Source: an uncultured Clostridia bacterium (GTDB taxonomy: Bacteria > Bacillota > Clostridia > TANB77 > CAG-508). From it: a DNA stretch of 11,771 nt. The position numbers were made by a program, and so were the translations under genes. This document shows, in pieces, positions 4,785 to 11,618 of this stretch; position 1 is the stretch's first letter; the number at the start of each line of letters is the position of its first letter. The notes beneath the pieces were generated by a model. The model saw only the letters and a program-made list of their open reading frames with translations, made no database searches and was not told where the DNA came from. The DNA is taken from NCBI GenBank assembly GCA_948919095.1, contig CAQYCU010000045.1, positions 1 through 11,771 on the forward strand, written 5' to 3'.

Positions 4785-5501
4785 ATGGCTGAATTTAATA
4801 GACAAGAATTTGCAGAACGATTAAAGAGAATTAGAAAAGATAAAGGACTAAGCCAAGAAAACTTGGCACGAGCAATAAATAAAGATACTGCAACAATTAG
4901 TAGATTTGAAAGTGGAAAGCTAATTCCTGATGCAGAACAAATAACTTTAATGTGTAATGAATTAGAGATTAACGAAAGTGATTTGTTTAATTCTTCAAGT
5001 AGACCAATTAGTAATAAAGAAAGCATTAACCCCTTTGGTGTAAATACTTTATATGCATACTATTATGGTTACTTCCCTACTTCTAAAAAGTATGGAAAAT
5101 GTAAATTCAAATTGAATATATTACAAAAAACAAGTTATTGTGCCGTTGAAATGGTTGATTATAAAACAAATAGAATATATCTCAGTGGCTATATAGAAAC
5201 AGACAATTTTATGGCTTTTATAAAACTTAATAACTATAAACCTACTAGCCCTCGATTAGAATGTACTCAAATTGATATAAATATTGCAAATGGTATTGAT
5301 AGGGTTATACGTGGTGCTTGGTTTTGCACAAACGGCAGATATGAGCCAAGTTGCAGAAAATGTTTTATATCAAAAGAAGATTTAGAGTTCACAGACGAAA
5401 TGCTTGAAGATTTAAAAATAACAGAACAAGAACTTAAACAACAAAAAGATATAAATATTTGGTATGTAGATGTAGAAAATAAAGAAGATTTTGAAGAATA
5501 A
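4785..5501 (+). CDS. XRE-family regulator with uncharacterised C-terminal domain
   Basis: 238 residues, start after GGGGGG (4774-4779). Residues 9-63 are an XRE helix-turn-helix (FAERLKRIRKDKGLSQENLA, then DTATISRFESGKLIPDAEQI). Residues 85-210 form a separate soluble domain rich in Tyr and Lys, with cysteines at 177, 186 and 189 (WFCTNGRYEPSCRKCF) that could bind a metal, followed by an acidic tail ending in ENKEDFEE. I do not recognise this domain. The gene lies divergent from the ncRNA, with a palindrome over its own promoter and two terminators after it. It is probably the repressor that keeps the integration and excision module or the ncRNA quiet, as in other integrative elements (inference). 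There is no membrane segment or peptidase motif (no HExxH). Confidence 0.8.
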   Translation: MAEFNRQEFAERLKRIRKDKGLSQENLARAINKDTATISRFESGKLIPDAEQITLMCNELEINESDLFNSSSRPISNKESINPFGVNTLYAYYYGYFPTSKKYGKCKFKLNILQKTSYCAVEMVDYKTNRIYLSGYIETDNFMAFIKLNNYKPTSPRLECTQIDINIANGIDRVIRGAWFCTNGRYEPSCRKCFISKEDLEFTDEMLEDLKITEQELKQQKDINIWYVDVENKEDFEE

Positions 5502-5518
5502 TAAATTTAATAATATGA

Positions 5519-5559
5519 GCCTTATAAGTCAGTTATATACTGATTTATAAGGCTTTTTT
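5519..5559 (+). terminator. Strong terminator after the XRE regulator
   Basis: A 15-bp stem starting GCCTTATAAGTCAGT (5519-5533) with one wobble has a 5-base loop, and the 3' arm ends at 5553, followed by six T. It lies 18 bp after the stop of the regulator gene. Confidence 0.85.
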
Positions 5560-5591
5560 AATGTAAAAAATACGATAATAAAATTTTTAAG

Positions 5592-5636
5592 CTCTGTAAG
5601 TATTGAATTTTATATACTTGCAGAGTTTTTAATTTT
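5592..5636 (+). terminator. Second terminator
   Basis: CTCTGTAAGTAT (5592-5603) pairs with ATACTTGCAGAG (5614-5625), a 12-bp stem with one wobble, followed by TTTTTAATTTTTT. Two terminators in a row insulate the integrase operon from the regulator gene. Confidence 0.75.
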
Positions 5637-5639
5637 TTA

Positions 5640-5670
5640 TTTTTAGGGGTTTTTGTGGGTTTTTAGGGGG
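5640..5670 (+). repeat. Three G-run decamers
   Basis: TTTTTAGGGG (5640-5649), TTTTTGTGGG (5650-5659) and TTTTTAGGGG (5660-5669, with one more G) are three exact-phase 10-bp units. They are unusual in such AT-rich DNA and lie in the leader region of the integrase operon. They are followed by a perfect 10-bp palindrome CTGTCGACAG (5727-5736), itself preceded by GCC-TAAC-GGC. Confidence 0.55.
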
Positions 5671-5764
5671 CTTTTACTTTAAGAGCCAATATCGTTGTAT
5701 CATAAAATCAAGCTTAAGCCTAACGGCTGTCGACAGTCAAAATAATTAAAAGTGAGGAATTTTT

Positions 5765-5953
5765 ATGAATTGTTTTGACGATTTTATTACAGAAGAAGAA
5801 TTGAAAGAAATTGAAAAACACGACTGCCTATTCTCTTTTAGAGTAATTAGTTTAGACGACAAGAAAAAACGTAAATATCTTAACTCTTTTGCATATCAAC
5901 AATATCTTAAACAAAATGCAGAAGATAACAAAGGTGGTGCAGACAATGAATAA
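5765..5953 (+). CDS. Small acidic hypothetical protein, first gene of the integrase operon
   Basis: 62 residues, ATG at 5765 after GTGAGG (5752-5757). It is rich in Glu, Asp and Lys (FDDFITEEELKEIEKHDC), with a C-terminal KRKYLNSFAYQQYLKQ helix. No membrane segment and no known motif. Its end overlaps the start of the next gene by 8 bp, so the two are translationally coupled. The gene order (small protein, DUF3846-like protein, excisionase-like protein, integrase) suggests an accessory or regulatory role in excision or maintenance (inference). Confidence 0.65.
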   Translation: MNCFDDFITEEELKEIEKHDCLFSFRVISLDDKKKRKYLNSFAYQQYLKQNAEDNKGGADNE

Positions 5954-6476
5954 AAAAATAGTTGTTTTATACAAAGAAACTGGTCAAGCCCCTGTTATTA
6001 AGATTATAGCAAATATGTTTGAAATAAAAAAAATGATAGTAGAAAGCAATTTAGATATGGTTAGATATGAAAATTGTATCATTGTATGCAGTAGTCTTAA
6101 TCAAAATACAAATCAAGTTCCTAACATTGTTTTAGATTTTAAACATATAACAGGAGATCTCTTCTTAATCGGCTATAACCCTAAAATTAAAGATTTTAGG
6201 AGCCTAAACAAAGACGAAGTTAAATTCTATAAAGACGCATTAGATAGAAAATCTTTTCAATACGATAAATACAAAAAATGGATTGAAAAATGCAAGTTTA
6301 TTGCAGAAAGTTCAAGCAATAACAAAATCTTAGTACCTAAGTTAAATAGTGAATTAGGAGATAACGAAGAAAATAAAACTACTTCTTCTCTCCAGAACGA
6401 GAAAATGCTTGAAATGATTTTGAATATTCAAGCAATTCTATTGAAATATCTTAAAAATAATAATGAAAGTGAGTAA
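5946..6476 (+). CDS. DUF3846-like domain protein
   Basis: 176 residues from the ATG at 5946 (MNKKIVVLYKETGQAP), which has GGTGG about 9 nt upstream and overlaps the preceding gene's stop. A longer reading from 5889 lies entirely inside that gene and has no ribosome-binding site. The N-terminal 95 residues follow the DUF3846 pattern: an opening beta-strand with a proline, a middle ENCIIVCSS strand, then ITGDLFLIGYNPKIKDFRSLNKDEV with the typical strand-glycine and SLnkDEv ending. Residues 130-176 are a polar linker and a leucine-rich helix (MLEMILNIQAILLKYL) that may oligomerise. DUF3846 proteins are common in mobile elements of Firmicutes and have no known activity. Confidence in the domain call is moderate. 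Confidence 0.6.
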   Translation: MNKKIVVLYKETGQAPVIKIIANMFEIKKMIVESNLDMVRYENCIIVCSSLNQNTNQVPNIVLDFKHITGDLFLIGYNPKIKDFRSLNKDEVKFYKDALDRKSFQYDKYKKWIEKCKFIAESSSNNKILVPKLNSELGDNEENKTTSSLQNEKMLEMILNIQAILLKYLKNNNESE

Positions 6477-6480
6477 AAAT

Positions 6481-6786
6481 ATGGAAAATATATTAAATAA
6501 ACTTACTGAAGATACGATAAATGAAATTAAAGGTACAGAAGTTAAAAAGATAGTAATTGAAGATGAAGTTACACCAGAGCAAAGAGCAATAATGGAATGT
6601 GTAAAAAGATTAAAAAACCCTTTTAGAATGTTATGTGTACAAGATGTTATGAAAGACTTAAATATTTGTGAAACAGTTGCTTATAAAACGTTTAAACGAC
6701 CTGACTTCCCCTCTATCAATGTTGGAAAAAATAATCAAGTTATGCTTATAGCCTACCTAATGTGGAAAATGCAAAAACGAGCTTAG
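6481..6786 (+). CDS. xis: Probable excisionase (helix-turn-helix)
   Basis: 101 residues from the ATG at 6481, which has AGTGAG (6468-6473) at good spacing. An ATG at 6463 lies inside the previous gene without a ribosome-binding site. Residues 50-82 (MLCVQDVMKDLNICETVAYKTFKRPDFPSINVG, positions 50-82) have the layout of winged-helix excisionases: a beta entry, a helix-turn-helix (DVMKDLNICETVAYKTF), then a wing starting with DFPSINVGK. It is followed after 12 bp by the integrase gene. Excisionases of this type bend the att DNA and steer the recombinase to excision. The N-terminal 45 residues are an acidic extension. The identity rests on fold layout and position. Confidence 0.65.
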   Translation: MENILNKLTEDTINEIKGTEVKKIVIEDEVTPEQRAIMECVKRLKNPFRMLCVQDVMKDLNICETVAYKTFKRPDFPSINVGKNNQVMLIAYLMWKMQKRA

Positions 6787-6798
6787 GGGGGTGTCTAT

Positions 6799-8145
6799 AT
6801 GAGAGATAATAACAAAAATAAAATTGGTAGTATTTACTATGACAAAAGAGATAACAGATATAGATGTACTTACTACATTATTGATAAAGAAAATTTGACT
6901 GAAACAAGAAAAACGAAATCTTTTCTTACAGAACAAGAAGCAAAAGACTTTTTGGCTACTGTTCAATGTCAAAGAGGAAACGAACTATTTATTAAATATA
7001 ATGGCATACCTTTTAATCAGCTTATGAGAGCAACTGCTCAAAAGAAATTTGATACAAACTTAATAGAAGAACGACAATTTTCAAGAATACTAGATACAAT
7101 AAGTTGTATTGAAAAATGCCCTGCTATGAAAAAGAATATTGAAGATATAACAAGCGAAGAAATACAAAGTTACTTAAATACATTAACAAATTACAGTTAT
7201 TCGACTATTAGTAAGATTTTTGAACAATTCAAACAAAACTTTACATACGCATACGAAAAAGGCTTTTTAAGGCAAAATCCACTTATAGATGTTATAAAAC
7301 CTAGAAGTCAGCAAGTAGCAAAAAAAGTTAGAGCCTTAGAAGTTGAAGAACAACAAAGTTTGACTAATTATTTAATGAATACAACAACTGAAATAGAACC
7401 TTATAAGGTAGCATATTTAATTGAAATGTATTTAGGTCTGAGAGTTGGAGAAACTTTAGCTTTAAAAAGTACAGATATAGACTTAAATAAAAATTTAGTA
7501 AATGTTAATAAAACTCTAACAACTGACCAAAACCACAAAGTTGTAATGGGAAAATCAACAAAAACTTATGCTGGAATAAGACAAGTTCCTATTCCCACTT
7601 TTATAAGAGGTGAAATCATAAATCAAATGAGGTTAGCTGAAAATAATAAGGACAAGCAATTATTTGTAAATACAAAAGGAGATTATGCCAACCCTAGAAC
7701 TGTTAATCGTTTCTTAAAAAGAACTTTAAAAACTATGGGCATAGACGATATATCAACACATAGTTTAAGACATACATACGGTACTAGATGTATTGAAGCA
7801 GGTATGAGAGGTGTTGCAGTTCAAAGACTTATGGGACATAGTGATATATCTGTTACTTTAAACACCTACACTTCTGTTTTCAATAAATATAAAGAAACAG
7901 AACTTGAAAAAGTAAACAATTACTATATGAATAACGAAATCATAAACTCAAAACAGCCTGTGCTTTTATTAGAAGATAATATTATTAGTCCAAAAGAAAA
8001 GAAAATATTAGAACTAACAAAAATGGTCGAAACATCTTTTGCAAGAGGCTTAATACCTATTGAAGAATATAGAGAAAACATAGAATATTTACAGGAGTTA
8101 AAAAACAGTTTAAATAACGAAGAAAAAGGAGTAATTGAAAGATGA
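6799..8145 (+). CDS. int: Tyrosine recombinase / integrase
   Basis: 448 residues, start after GGGGGG (6785-6790). The N-terminal 55 residues (IGSIYYDKRDNRYRCTYYI) resemble the arm-binding three-stranded domain of Tn916-like integrases. Residues about 85-170 are the SAM-like core-binding domain. The catalytic set is complete: R215 in LGLRVGETLAL, K252 or K255 in GKSTKT, H321-x-x-R324 in HSLRHTYG, H347 in LMGHSD and the nucleophile Y357 in NTYTSVF. It integrates and excises the element at short att sites together with the upstream excisionase. About 90 residues lie beyond the catalytic Tyr; the last 60 (SPKEKKILELTKMVE to the end) are a charged helical tail longer than usual. The next gene starts inside its stop codon. 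The attachment sites are not evident in this window. Confidence 0.92.
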   Translation: MRDNNKNKIGSIYYDKRDNRYRCTYYIIDKENLTETRKTKSFLTEQEAKDFLATVQCQRGNELFIKYNGIPFNQLMRATAQKKFDTNLIEERQFSRILDTISCIEKCPAMKKNIEDITSEEIQSYLNTLTNYSYSTISKIFEQFKQNFTYAYEKGFLRQNPLIDVIKPRSQQVAKKVRALEVEEQQSLTNYLMNTTTEIEPYKVAYLIEMYLGLRVGETLALKSTDIDLNKNLVNVNKTLTTDQNHKVVMGKSTKTYAGIRQVPIPTFIRGEIINQMRLAENNKDKQLFVNTKGDYANPRTVNRFLKRTLKTMGIDDISTHSLRHTYGTRCIEAGMRGVAVQRLMGHSDISVTLNTYTSVFNKYKETELEKVNNYYMNNEIINSKQPVLLLEDNIISPKEKKILELTKMVETSFARGLIPIEEYRENIEYLQELKNSLNNEEKGVIER

Positions 8146-8408
8146 ACAAAACTGAAATAATGCAAAGAGTAAATGGACTAAATGAATATATGTTATCAGA
8201 TAGCCCAAAAGAATTATTGTTATTAAAAAATTCTAATGACTATACATACAATAAAGGCATAGCACTTATTGAAAAGAATACCAAAGACAAAAGCTGGTAC
8301 GCAGTAGATAGAAAAAATTGTTATAAAACTTGGGCAGAAATTGAAGCTTTTATTGACGGACTATGTTTAGGAAAAAATACTGACTTTGCTGAACAAGATG
8401 TGAGGTAA
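8142..8408 (+). CDS. Hypothetical protein coupled to the integrase
   Basis: 88 residues. The ATG at 8142 overlaps the integrase stop (ATGA), so translation is coupled. It is a soluble, mixed-charge protein with SPKELLLLKNSNDYTYNKGIA in the first half and a Trp-containing motif SWYAVDRKNCYKTWAEIEAF in the second. I do not recognise it. Its coupling to the integrase suggests co-expression with recombination or transfer functions. The stop at 8406-8408 abuts the first hairpin of the downstream array. Confidence 0.65.
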   Translation: MNKTEIMQRVNGLNEYMLSDSPKELLLLKNSNDYTYNKGIALIEKNTKDKSWYAVDRKNCYKTWAEIEAFIDGLCLGKNTDFAEQDVR

Positions 8409-8692
8409 TCAAAATAAGCAAATTTTATTTGATTATTTTGATTAGCATAGTTGGAAGAGTTTGAGAAACCGACACAGGTTTCTCAAGAGATAAATTAAAT
8501 TGTTAATTTATCTACTCTCAAAACAGATCAAAAACGATAAATTTTGGATCTATTTTGAGAAAACAAGATTATTTTATAAAATTATTTAACAATATTCAAA
8601 AGAATATACGGCAAATAATTTTAAATAATCTTGCAAGGGGTTTAGAAAGGGGAATTTCTCCCCTTTCTCATACAGAACTTTGTAGAAGTTCT
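8407..8692. other. Array of about seven hairpins, candidate origin or transfer region
   Basis: This gene-free stretch is a row of inverted repeats: 11-bp AATCAAAATAA (8407-8417/8433-8443); 10-bp TTGAGAAACC (8461-8470/8477-8486); 10-bp GATAAATTAA (8489-8498/8503-8512); 14-bp with one mismatch (8516-8529/8547-8560); a nested pair CAAGATTATTT (8564-8574/8623-8633) around TAAAATTATTT (8577-8587/8613-8623) around ATATTC (8592-8597/8602-8607); 10-bp AGAAAGGGGA (8644-8653/8659-8668); and AGAACTT (8674-8680/8686-8692). None is followed by a T-run, so they are not terminators. Single-strand origins and oriT regions of rolling-circle plasmids and mobilizable elements look like this. A large structured RNA is the alternative. 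Confidence 0.6.
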
Positions 8693-8707
8693 AGTATGTT
8701 AGAACTT

Positions 8708-8732
8708 TGAAGTGACCCACAAAAGTTGGACA
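8708..8732. repeat. Terminal inverted repeat of the IS (orfB end)
   Basis: 25 bp beginning TGAAGTGACCCAC and ending GTTGGACA. It matches the reverse complement of 10160-10184 at 20 positions. The TGACCC...AAAAGTTGGACA pattern is typical of IS150-group ends. Confidence 0.88.
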
Positions 8733-8736
8733 AGTT

Positions 8737-9597
8737 CTATGCTACATTAGGGTAATATTCCATTCTGTACTGAATTGGACTTTTACCATTTAGCCTTAAC
8801 TTTATTCTACTATTATTATAATAGTTTATATATTCATCTAGTTCTTGTCTAAACTGATTTATACTTTTGAATTCTCTGTTATAAAAGAATTCTGATTTTA
8901 ATATACTAAAGAAATTTTCGGCACATGCATTATCTAAACAATTGCCTTTTCTAGACATGCTTTGTCTTATTCCTTTATCTTTTAAACGATTTTGATACCT
9001 TGTCATTTGATATTGCCATCCTTGGTCAGAATGCAATATTAAATTAGTGTCATCAGGAATTTTAGCAAAAGCTTTGTCTAACATATCTTCTATTTGATGA
9101 AAATATGGTCTTTCAGATAAATTATAACTTACAACTTCACCATTATACAAGTCTATAATTGGTGATAAGTACATTCTTGTATTTAATAAAGCAAATTGTG
9201 TAATATCAGTAACCCATTTTTGATTTGGCTTATTTGCTTTAAAATTACGATTTAAAAGATTTATAGCTACATAACTACCATAACCACCTTTATATGAACG
9301 ATACTTTCTAATCTTAACAAATGACTGTATTTTAAGTTCTTTCATAAGTTTATATACTGTCTTTTTGTTAAGTTTATAACCTCTATTATATAGTTCTAAA
9401 GTAACTCTACGATAACCATATCTACCTTTATTAGAATGATAAATTTGTTTAATTACATCTTTTACTTCTGCATATTTATCTATTTTAGATAAAGTGCTGA
9501 TAATGTAATAATATGTACTTTTAGATAATTTTATCTTTCGTAATAGAGCCGTTATATTATATTTATGCCTTAATTCGTAAACGGCTAATGCTTTTTC
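8737..9597 (-). CDS. IS3-family transposase, orfB part (DDE integrase domain)
   Basis: The -1 frame is open from the slippery site at 9591-9597 to the stop at 8737, although the first ATG in it is only at 9345. The upstream part translates to an HTH_21-like region (KALAVYELRHKYNITALLRK, then GRYGYRRVTLELYNRGYKLN), normal for orfB. Counting from the ATG at 9345, the catalytic triad is D47 (WVTDITQF), D107 (LHSDQGWQY) and E143 (AENFFSILKSE), with the D-35-E spacing of retroviral-type integrases. It ends with KSPIQYR, as is usual. It catalyses cut and strand transfer of the IS as a fusion with orfA (about 463 residues) made by frameshifting. No frameshift or stop interrupts it. Confidence 0.88.
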   Translation of the reverse strand, partial: EKALAVYELRHKYNITALLRKIKLSKSTYYYIISTLSKIDKYAEVKDVIKQIYHSNKGRYGYRRVTLELYNRGYKLNKKTVYKLMKELKIQSFVKIRKYRSYKGGYGSYVAINLLNRNFKANKPNQKWVTDITQFALLNTRMYLSPIIDLYNGEVVSYNLSERPYFHQIEDMLDKAFAKIPDDTNLILHSDQGWQYQMTRYQNRLKDKGIRQSMSRKGNCLDNACAENFFSILKSEFFYNREFKSINQFRQELDEYINYYNNSRIKLRLNGKSPIQYRMEYYPNVA

Positions 9598-10127
9598 CTT
9601 TTTTGTTGGTTGATTCTTTTTTGAACTAAGGCATCTAATTTTTTTAAGTAATCGTTTTCCATTCTTAAATCTTCTATTTCTTTTAAAAGTTCTTCTTTAC
9701 TTTTATCTGTTAAATCTGAAGTGTTTGGTGTTGAGCTTTTTCTCATTCTTTTATTTCGTTTTACTTGCATACCATCAATTGCTATTGAACGGTTATTTAA
9801 CAAGTATTCACGACCTTTCTCATTATACATTTGCTTCCACAATGCGATTATCGTTGAAGATGGCAATTTAAAATGCATACGTGTCTTTTCCAAAGATAAG
9901 TGGTTTGCATACATATATTCTACTACGTCAACCTTAAAATTTCCATCATATTTTCTAATTTTTTGTGGTTTTAAGCCATCTTCACCACAATTTCTGTAAA
10001 GATTACACCAAACTCTAATTTGTTCCTGATGGATTTTGTAATGTTGAGATGCTTGAGAATATGAATGTTTACCTTCAAGAACAAATTTAACAATTTCTAG
10101 TTTTAATTCAAAAGGGTGTCTAAACAT
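9585..10127 (-). CDS. IS3-family transposase, orfA part (DNA-binding)
   Basis: 180 residues, ATG at 10127 after GGAGG (complement of 10138-10142). It has two helix-turn-helix units (about 5-50, with YSQASQHYKIHQEQIRVWC; about 65-100, with LSLEKTRMHFKLPSSTII) and a leucine-zipper coiled coil (about 143-175) used for dimerisation. The basic tail QQKRKKH ends at 9585. The slippery sequence GAAAAAG (9591-9597) in the last codons is followed four bases later by a 7-bp stem (AGCCGTT/AACGGCT, 9547-9553 and 9580-9586) that overlaps the orfA stop codon, a layout that supports -1 frameshifting into orfB. OrfA alone normally binds the ends and inhibits transposition. Confidence 0.9.
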   Translation of the reverse strand: MFRHPFELKLEIVKFVLEGKHSYSQASQHYKIHQEQIRVWCNLYRNCGEDGLKPQKIRKYDGNFKVDVVEYMYANHLSLEKTRMHFKLPSSTIIALWKQMYNEKGREYLLNNRSIAIDGMQVKRNKRMRKSSTPNTSDLTDKSKEELLKEIEDLRMENDYLKKLDALVQKRINQQKRKKH

Positions 10128-10159
10128 ACTAAGTGAACCTCCATTTCATACTAATTTTT

Positions 10160-10184
10160 TGTCCAATATTTTTGGTTCACCTCA
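10160..10184. repeat. Terminal inverted repeat of the IS (orfA end)
   Basis: 25 bp whose reverse complement begins TGAGGTGAACC and ends TTGGACA. It lies upstream of the orfA ribosome-binding site and probably contains part of the transposase promoter. Confidence 0.88.
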
Positions 10185-10201
10185 CTTCAAAAAAATTCGT
10201 A

Positions 10202-10255
10202 TAAGCAAAACCAAAGTAGAAAACTTAAAATAGAGTTTCTACGGAGCATTGCTTA
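10202..10255 (+). other. Candidate oriT upstream of the relaxase gene
   Basis: Two nested perfect 7-bp inverted repeats: TAAGCAA (10202-10208) with TTGCTTA (10249-10255), enclosing GTAGAAA (10216-10222) with TTTCTAC (10236-10242). They end 20 bp before the relaxase start. MobV relaxases nick at an inverted-repeat site just upstream of their own gene, so this is the likely nick region. The exact nick base cannot be read from the sequence. Confidence 0.5.
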
Positions 10256-10274
10256 AAGGAAAGGAATTAAAAAT

Positions 10275-11267
10275 GTGAGTTATGCTATTTTAAGAAATAA
10301 AAACTATAAAAAAGAAAATCTTGCAGGACTATATAAACATAACGAGCGAAAAAATACGCACTATTCCAATAAAAACATCAATAAAGAAATTTCCAAAAAT
10401 AACTACTCTATTAAAAAATGCAATACAACCTATCAAAAGGCTATTAAAAATTTAATTCAAAAATACAATATGAAAAATAGAATAACTAAACAAACAAACT
10501 TAATTTGTGAATTTATAATCACATCTGACAAAGAGTTTTTTGAGAGAATTGGAGAAAAAGAAACAAAAAGATACTTTGAAACTGCATACAAATTTGTAGC
10601 AAACTATAAAAACTTAGGAGAAGACTTTATAATATCTGCAAGAGTACATATAGATGAGGAAACTCCCCACCTACATCTTGATTTTGTTCCAGTAGTACAT
10701 AAGACAGATAAAACGGGAAAAGAAATTTATAAAATTGCTTGTAGTGAATATTGGAAAGGTAAAGATAGTTATGCTAGATTACAAGATAATTTCTATTCAT
10801 ATATGACAAAAGCAGGTTTTAATTTAGAGCGAGGAAATACAAAAAACAATGAGCATATTGATATAGAAAGACTAAAACAATTAACCAATTATGAAGTGCA
10901 ACAGTATGAAAAAAAGTCTATACAAAAAGAAAAACCACTTGAAACAAATAACATTGAACTTCTGCAAAAACAAAATAGACGAGTTATAAATAATTTCAAT
11001 ACCCTATCTAATCAATATGTAAAAATTAGAAATAATGTCTATATGATACAAAAAATAAATAAAAAATTGCAAGAAGAAAATAAAAAATTAAAAAGCAAAA
11101 ATGACAACTTGATAGAAGAAAATTACAAAATGCAGAAAGAAATATATCACTTAAAAGACTATATAAGTAAAACTTATGAATATATTAGCGTTTTAATAAA
11201 TTTACCTATAAAGTCTATTAAAAAAATGATAGATAATTTCTGCACAGAATTTAAGGAAAGGTTGTAA
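10275..11267 (+). CDS. mob: MobV-family relaxase (Pre/Mob)
   Basis: 330 residues, start GTG at 10275, about 10 nt after GGAAAGGAA. The N-terminus SYAILRNKNYKKENLAGLYKHN (positions 2-23) is the family's opening motif. The metal-binding motif H125-x-D-E128-x-x-P-H132-x-H134 (HIDEETPHLHLDFVPV) is the MobV HUH-type signature. The relaxase nicks oriT, stays bound to the 5' end and pilots the strand into a recipient using a helper conjugation system. From about 215 to 300 there is a long Lys/Glu-rich coiled coil (LQEENKKLKSKNDNLIEE). At 330 residues it is shorter than many plasmid Mob proteins (about 400-500), but the catalytic half is complete. The element has no conjugation genes of its own in this window, so it would be mobilised in trans. 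The base composition matches the rest of the element. Confidence 0.92.
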   Translation: MSYAILRNKNYKKENLAGLYKHNERKNTHYSNKNINKEISKNNYSIKKCNTTYQKAIKNLIQKYNMKNRITKQTNLICEFIITSDKEFFERIGEKETKRYFETAYKFVANYKNLGEDFIISARVHIDEETPHLHLDFVPVVHKTDKTGKEIYKIACSEYWKGKDSYARLQDNFYSYMTKAGFNLERGNTKNNEHIDIERLKQLTNYEVQQYEKKSIQKEKPLETNNIELLQKQNRRVINNFNTLSNQYVKIRNNVYMIQKINKKLQEENKKLKSKNDNLIEENYKMQKEIYHLKDYISKTYEYISVLINLPIKSIKKMIDNFCTEFKERL

Positions 11268-11272
11268 AATAT

Positions 11273-11560
11273 ATGGAAAATAAAGAAGAAAAAAACTCTT
11301 TAAAAAGTTATAACGAATTTAAAGAAGAACATTACAAATATAGAGTTGACGAAATACTTGGAAATATTGAATATAACAACAATGAATATTTAGATTTCAA
11401 TAAGAAAAGTGATAAGCTCTATAATGAGTTAAAAGGAATGCTTGGAGATAAAGGAAAAAGATTATTATTAAATTATGCAGACTTTGAAATTAGTAAAAAA
11501 GACTGTGAATTATATGCACTAGCAGAACAAGTCTACAAAGATTTAAAAGAAGAAAGATAA
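11273..11560 (+). CDS. Small acidic protein downstream of the relaxase
   Basis: 95 residues, starting 5 bp after the relaxase stop, with GGAAAGG (11257-11263) inside the relaxase end. It is highly charged, Glu/Lys/Asn-rich and probably fully helical (NSLKSYNEFKEEHYKYRVDE, then KKSDKLYNELKGMLGDKGKR). The C-terminus FEISKKDCELYALAEQVYKD is moderately hydrophobic. It has no membrane segment or catalytic motif. As the second gene of the mob operon it may be an accessory mobilisation factor (inference). Confidence 0.65.
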   Translation: MENKEEKNSLKSYNEFKEEHYKYRVDEILGNIEYNNNEYLDFNKKSDKLYNELKGMLGDKGKRLLLNYADFEISKKDCELYALAEQVYKDLKEER

Positions 11561-11581
11561 AAATATAAAAAATATATTTTT

Positions 11582-11613
11582 AAGGAATTGCTAATAATTG
11601 CAATTCCTTTTTT
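11582..11613 (+). terminator. Terminator of the mob operon
   Basis: AAGGAATTGC (11582-11591) pairs perfectly with GCAATTCCTT (11600-11609), followed by T residues. It lies 21 bp after the stop at 11560. Confidence 0.85.
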
Positions 11614-11618
11614 ATTAT

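Larger units (their letters stand above)
8708..10184 (-). mobile_element. Complete IS3-family (IS150-group) insertion sequence
   Basis: 1,477 bp with 25-bp imperfect terminal inverted repeats, 20 of 25 identical (8708-8732 and 10160-10184; one reads TGAAGTGACCCAC, the other, reverse-complemented, TGAGGTGAACC, and both end TTGGACA). The flanking CTT at 8705-8707 and 10185-10187 is a 3-bp target duplication. Two overlapping ORFs, orfA and orfB in -1 relation, fill it. All catalytic residues and both ends are present, so it may still be active. It sits between the hairpin array and the oriT-like repeats and was probably inserted after the host element was assembled. Confidence 0.93.

Noticed and set aside
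5889..5945. Upstream start for the DUF3846-like gene
   Set aside because: It lies fully inside the previous gene without a ribosome-binding site. The domain begins at MNKKIVVLY, and GGTGG precedes the ATG at 5946.
7923..8165. Minus-strand ORF of 80 codons over the integrase end
   Set aside because: It is antisense to a complete integrase C-terminus and rich in Ser, Phe and Ile as expected from reading AT-rich coding DNA backwards.
8407..8443. First hairpin of the array as terminator of the integrase operon
   Set aside because: The stem is perfect, but no T-run follows (AGCATAG). Termination there is not supported.
9721..9999. Plus-strand ORF of 92 codons inside the IS
   Set aside because: It is antisense to the intact transposase orfA, has no ribosome-binding site, and its hydrophobic low-quality sequence is typical of a shadow frame.
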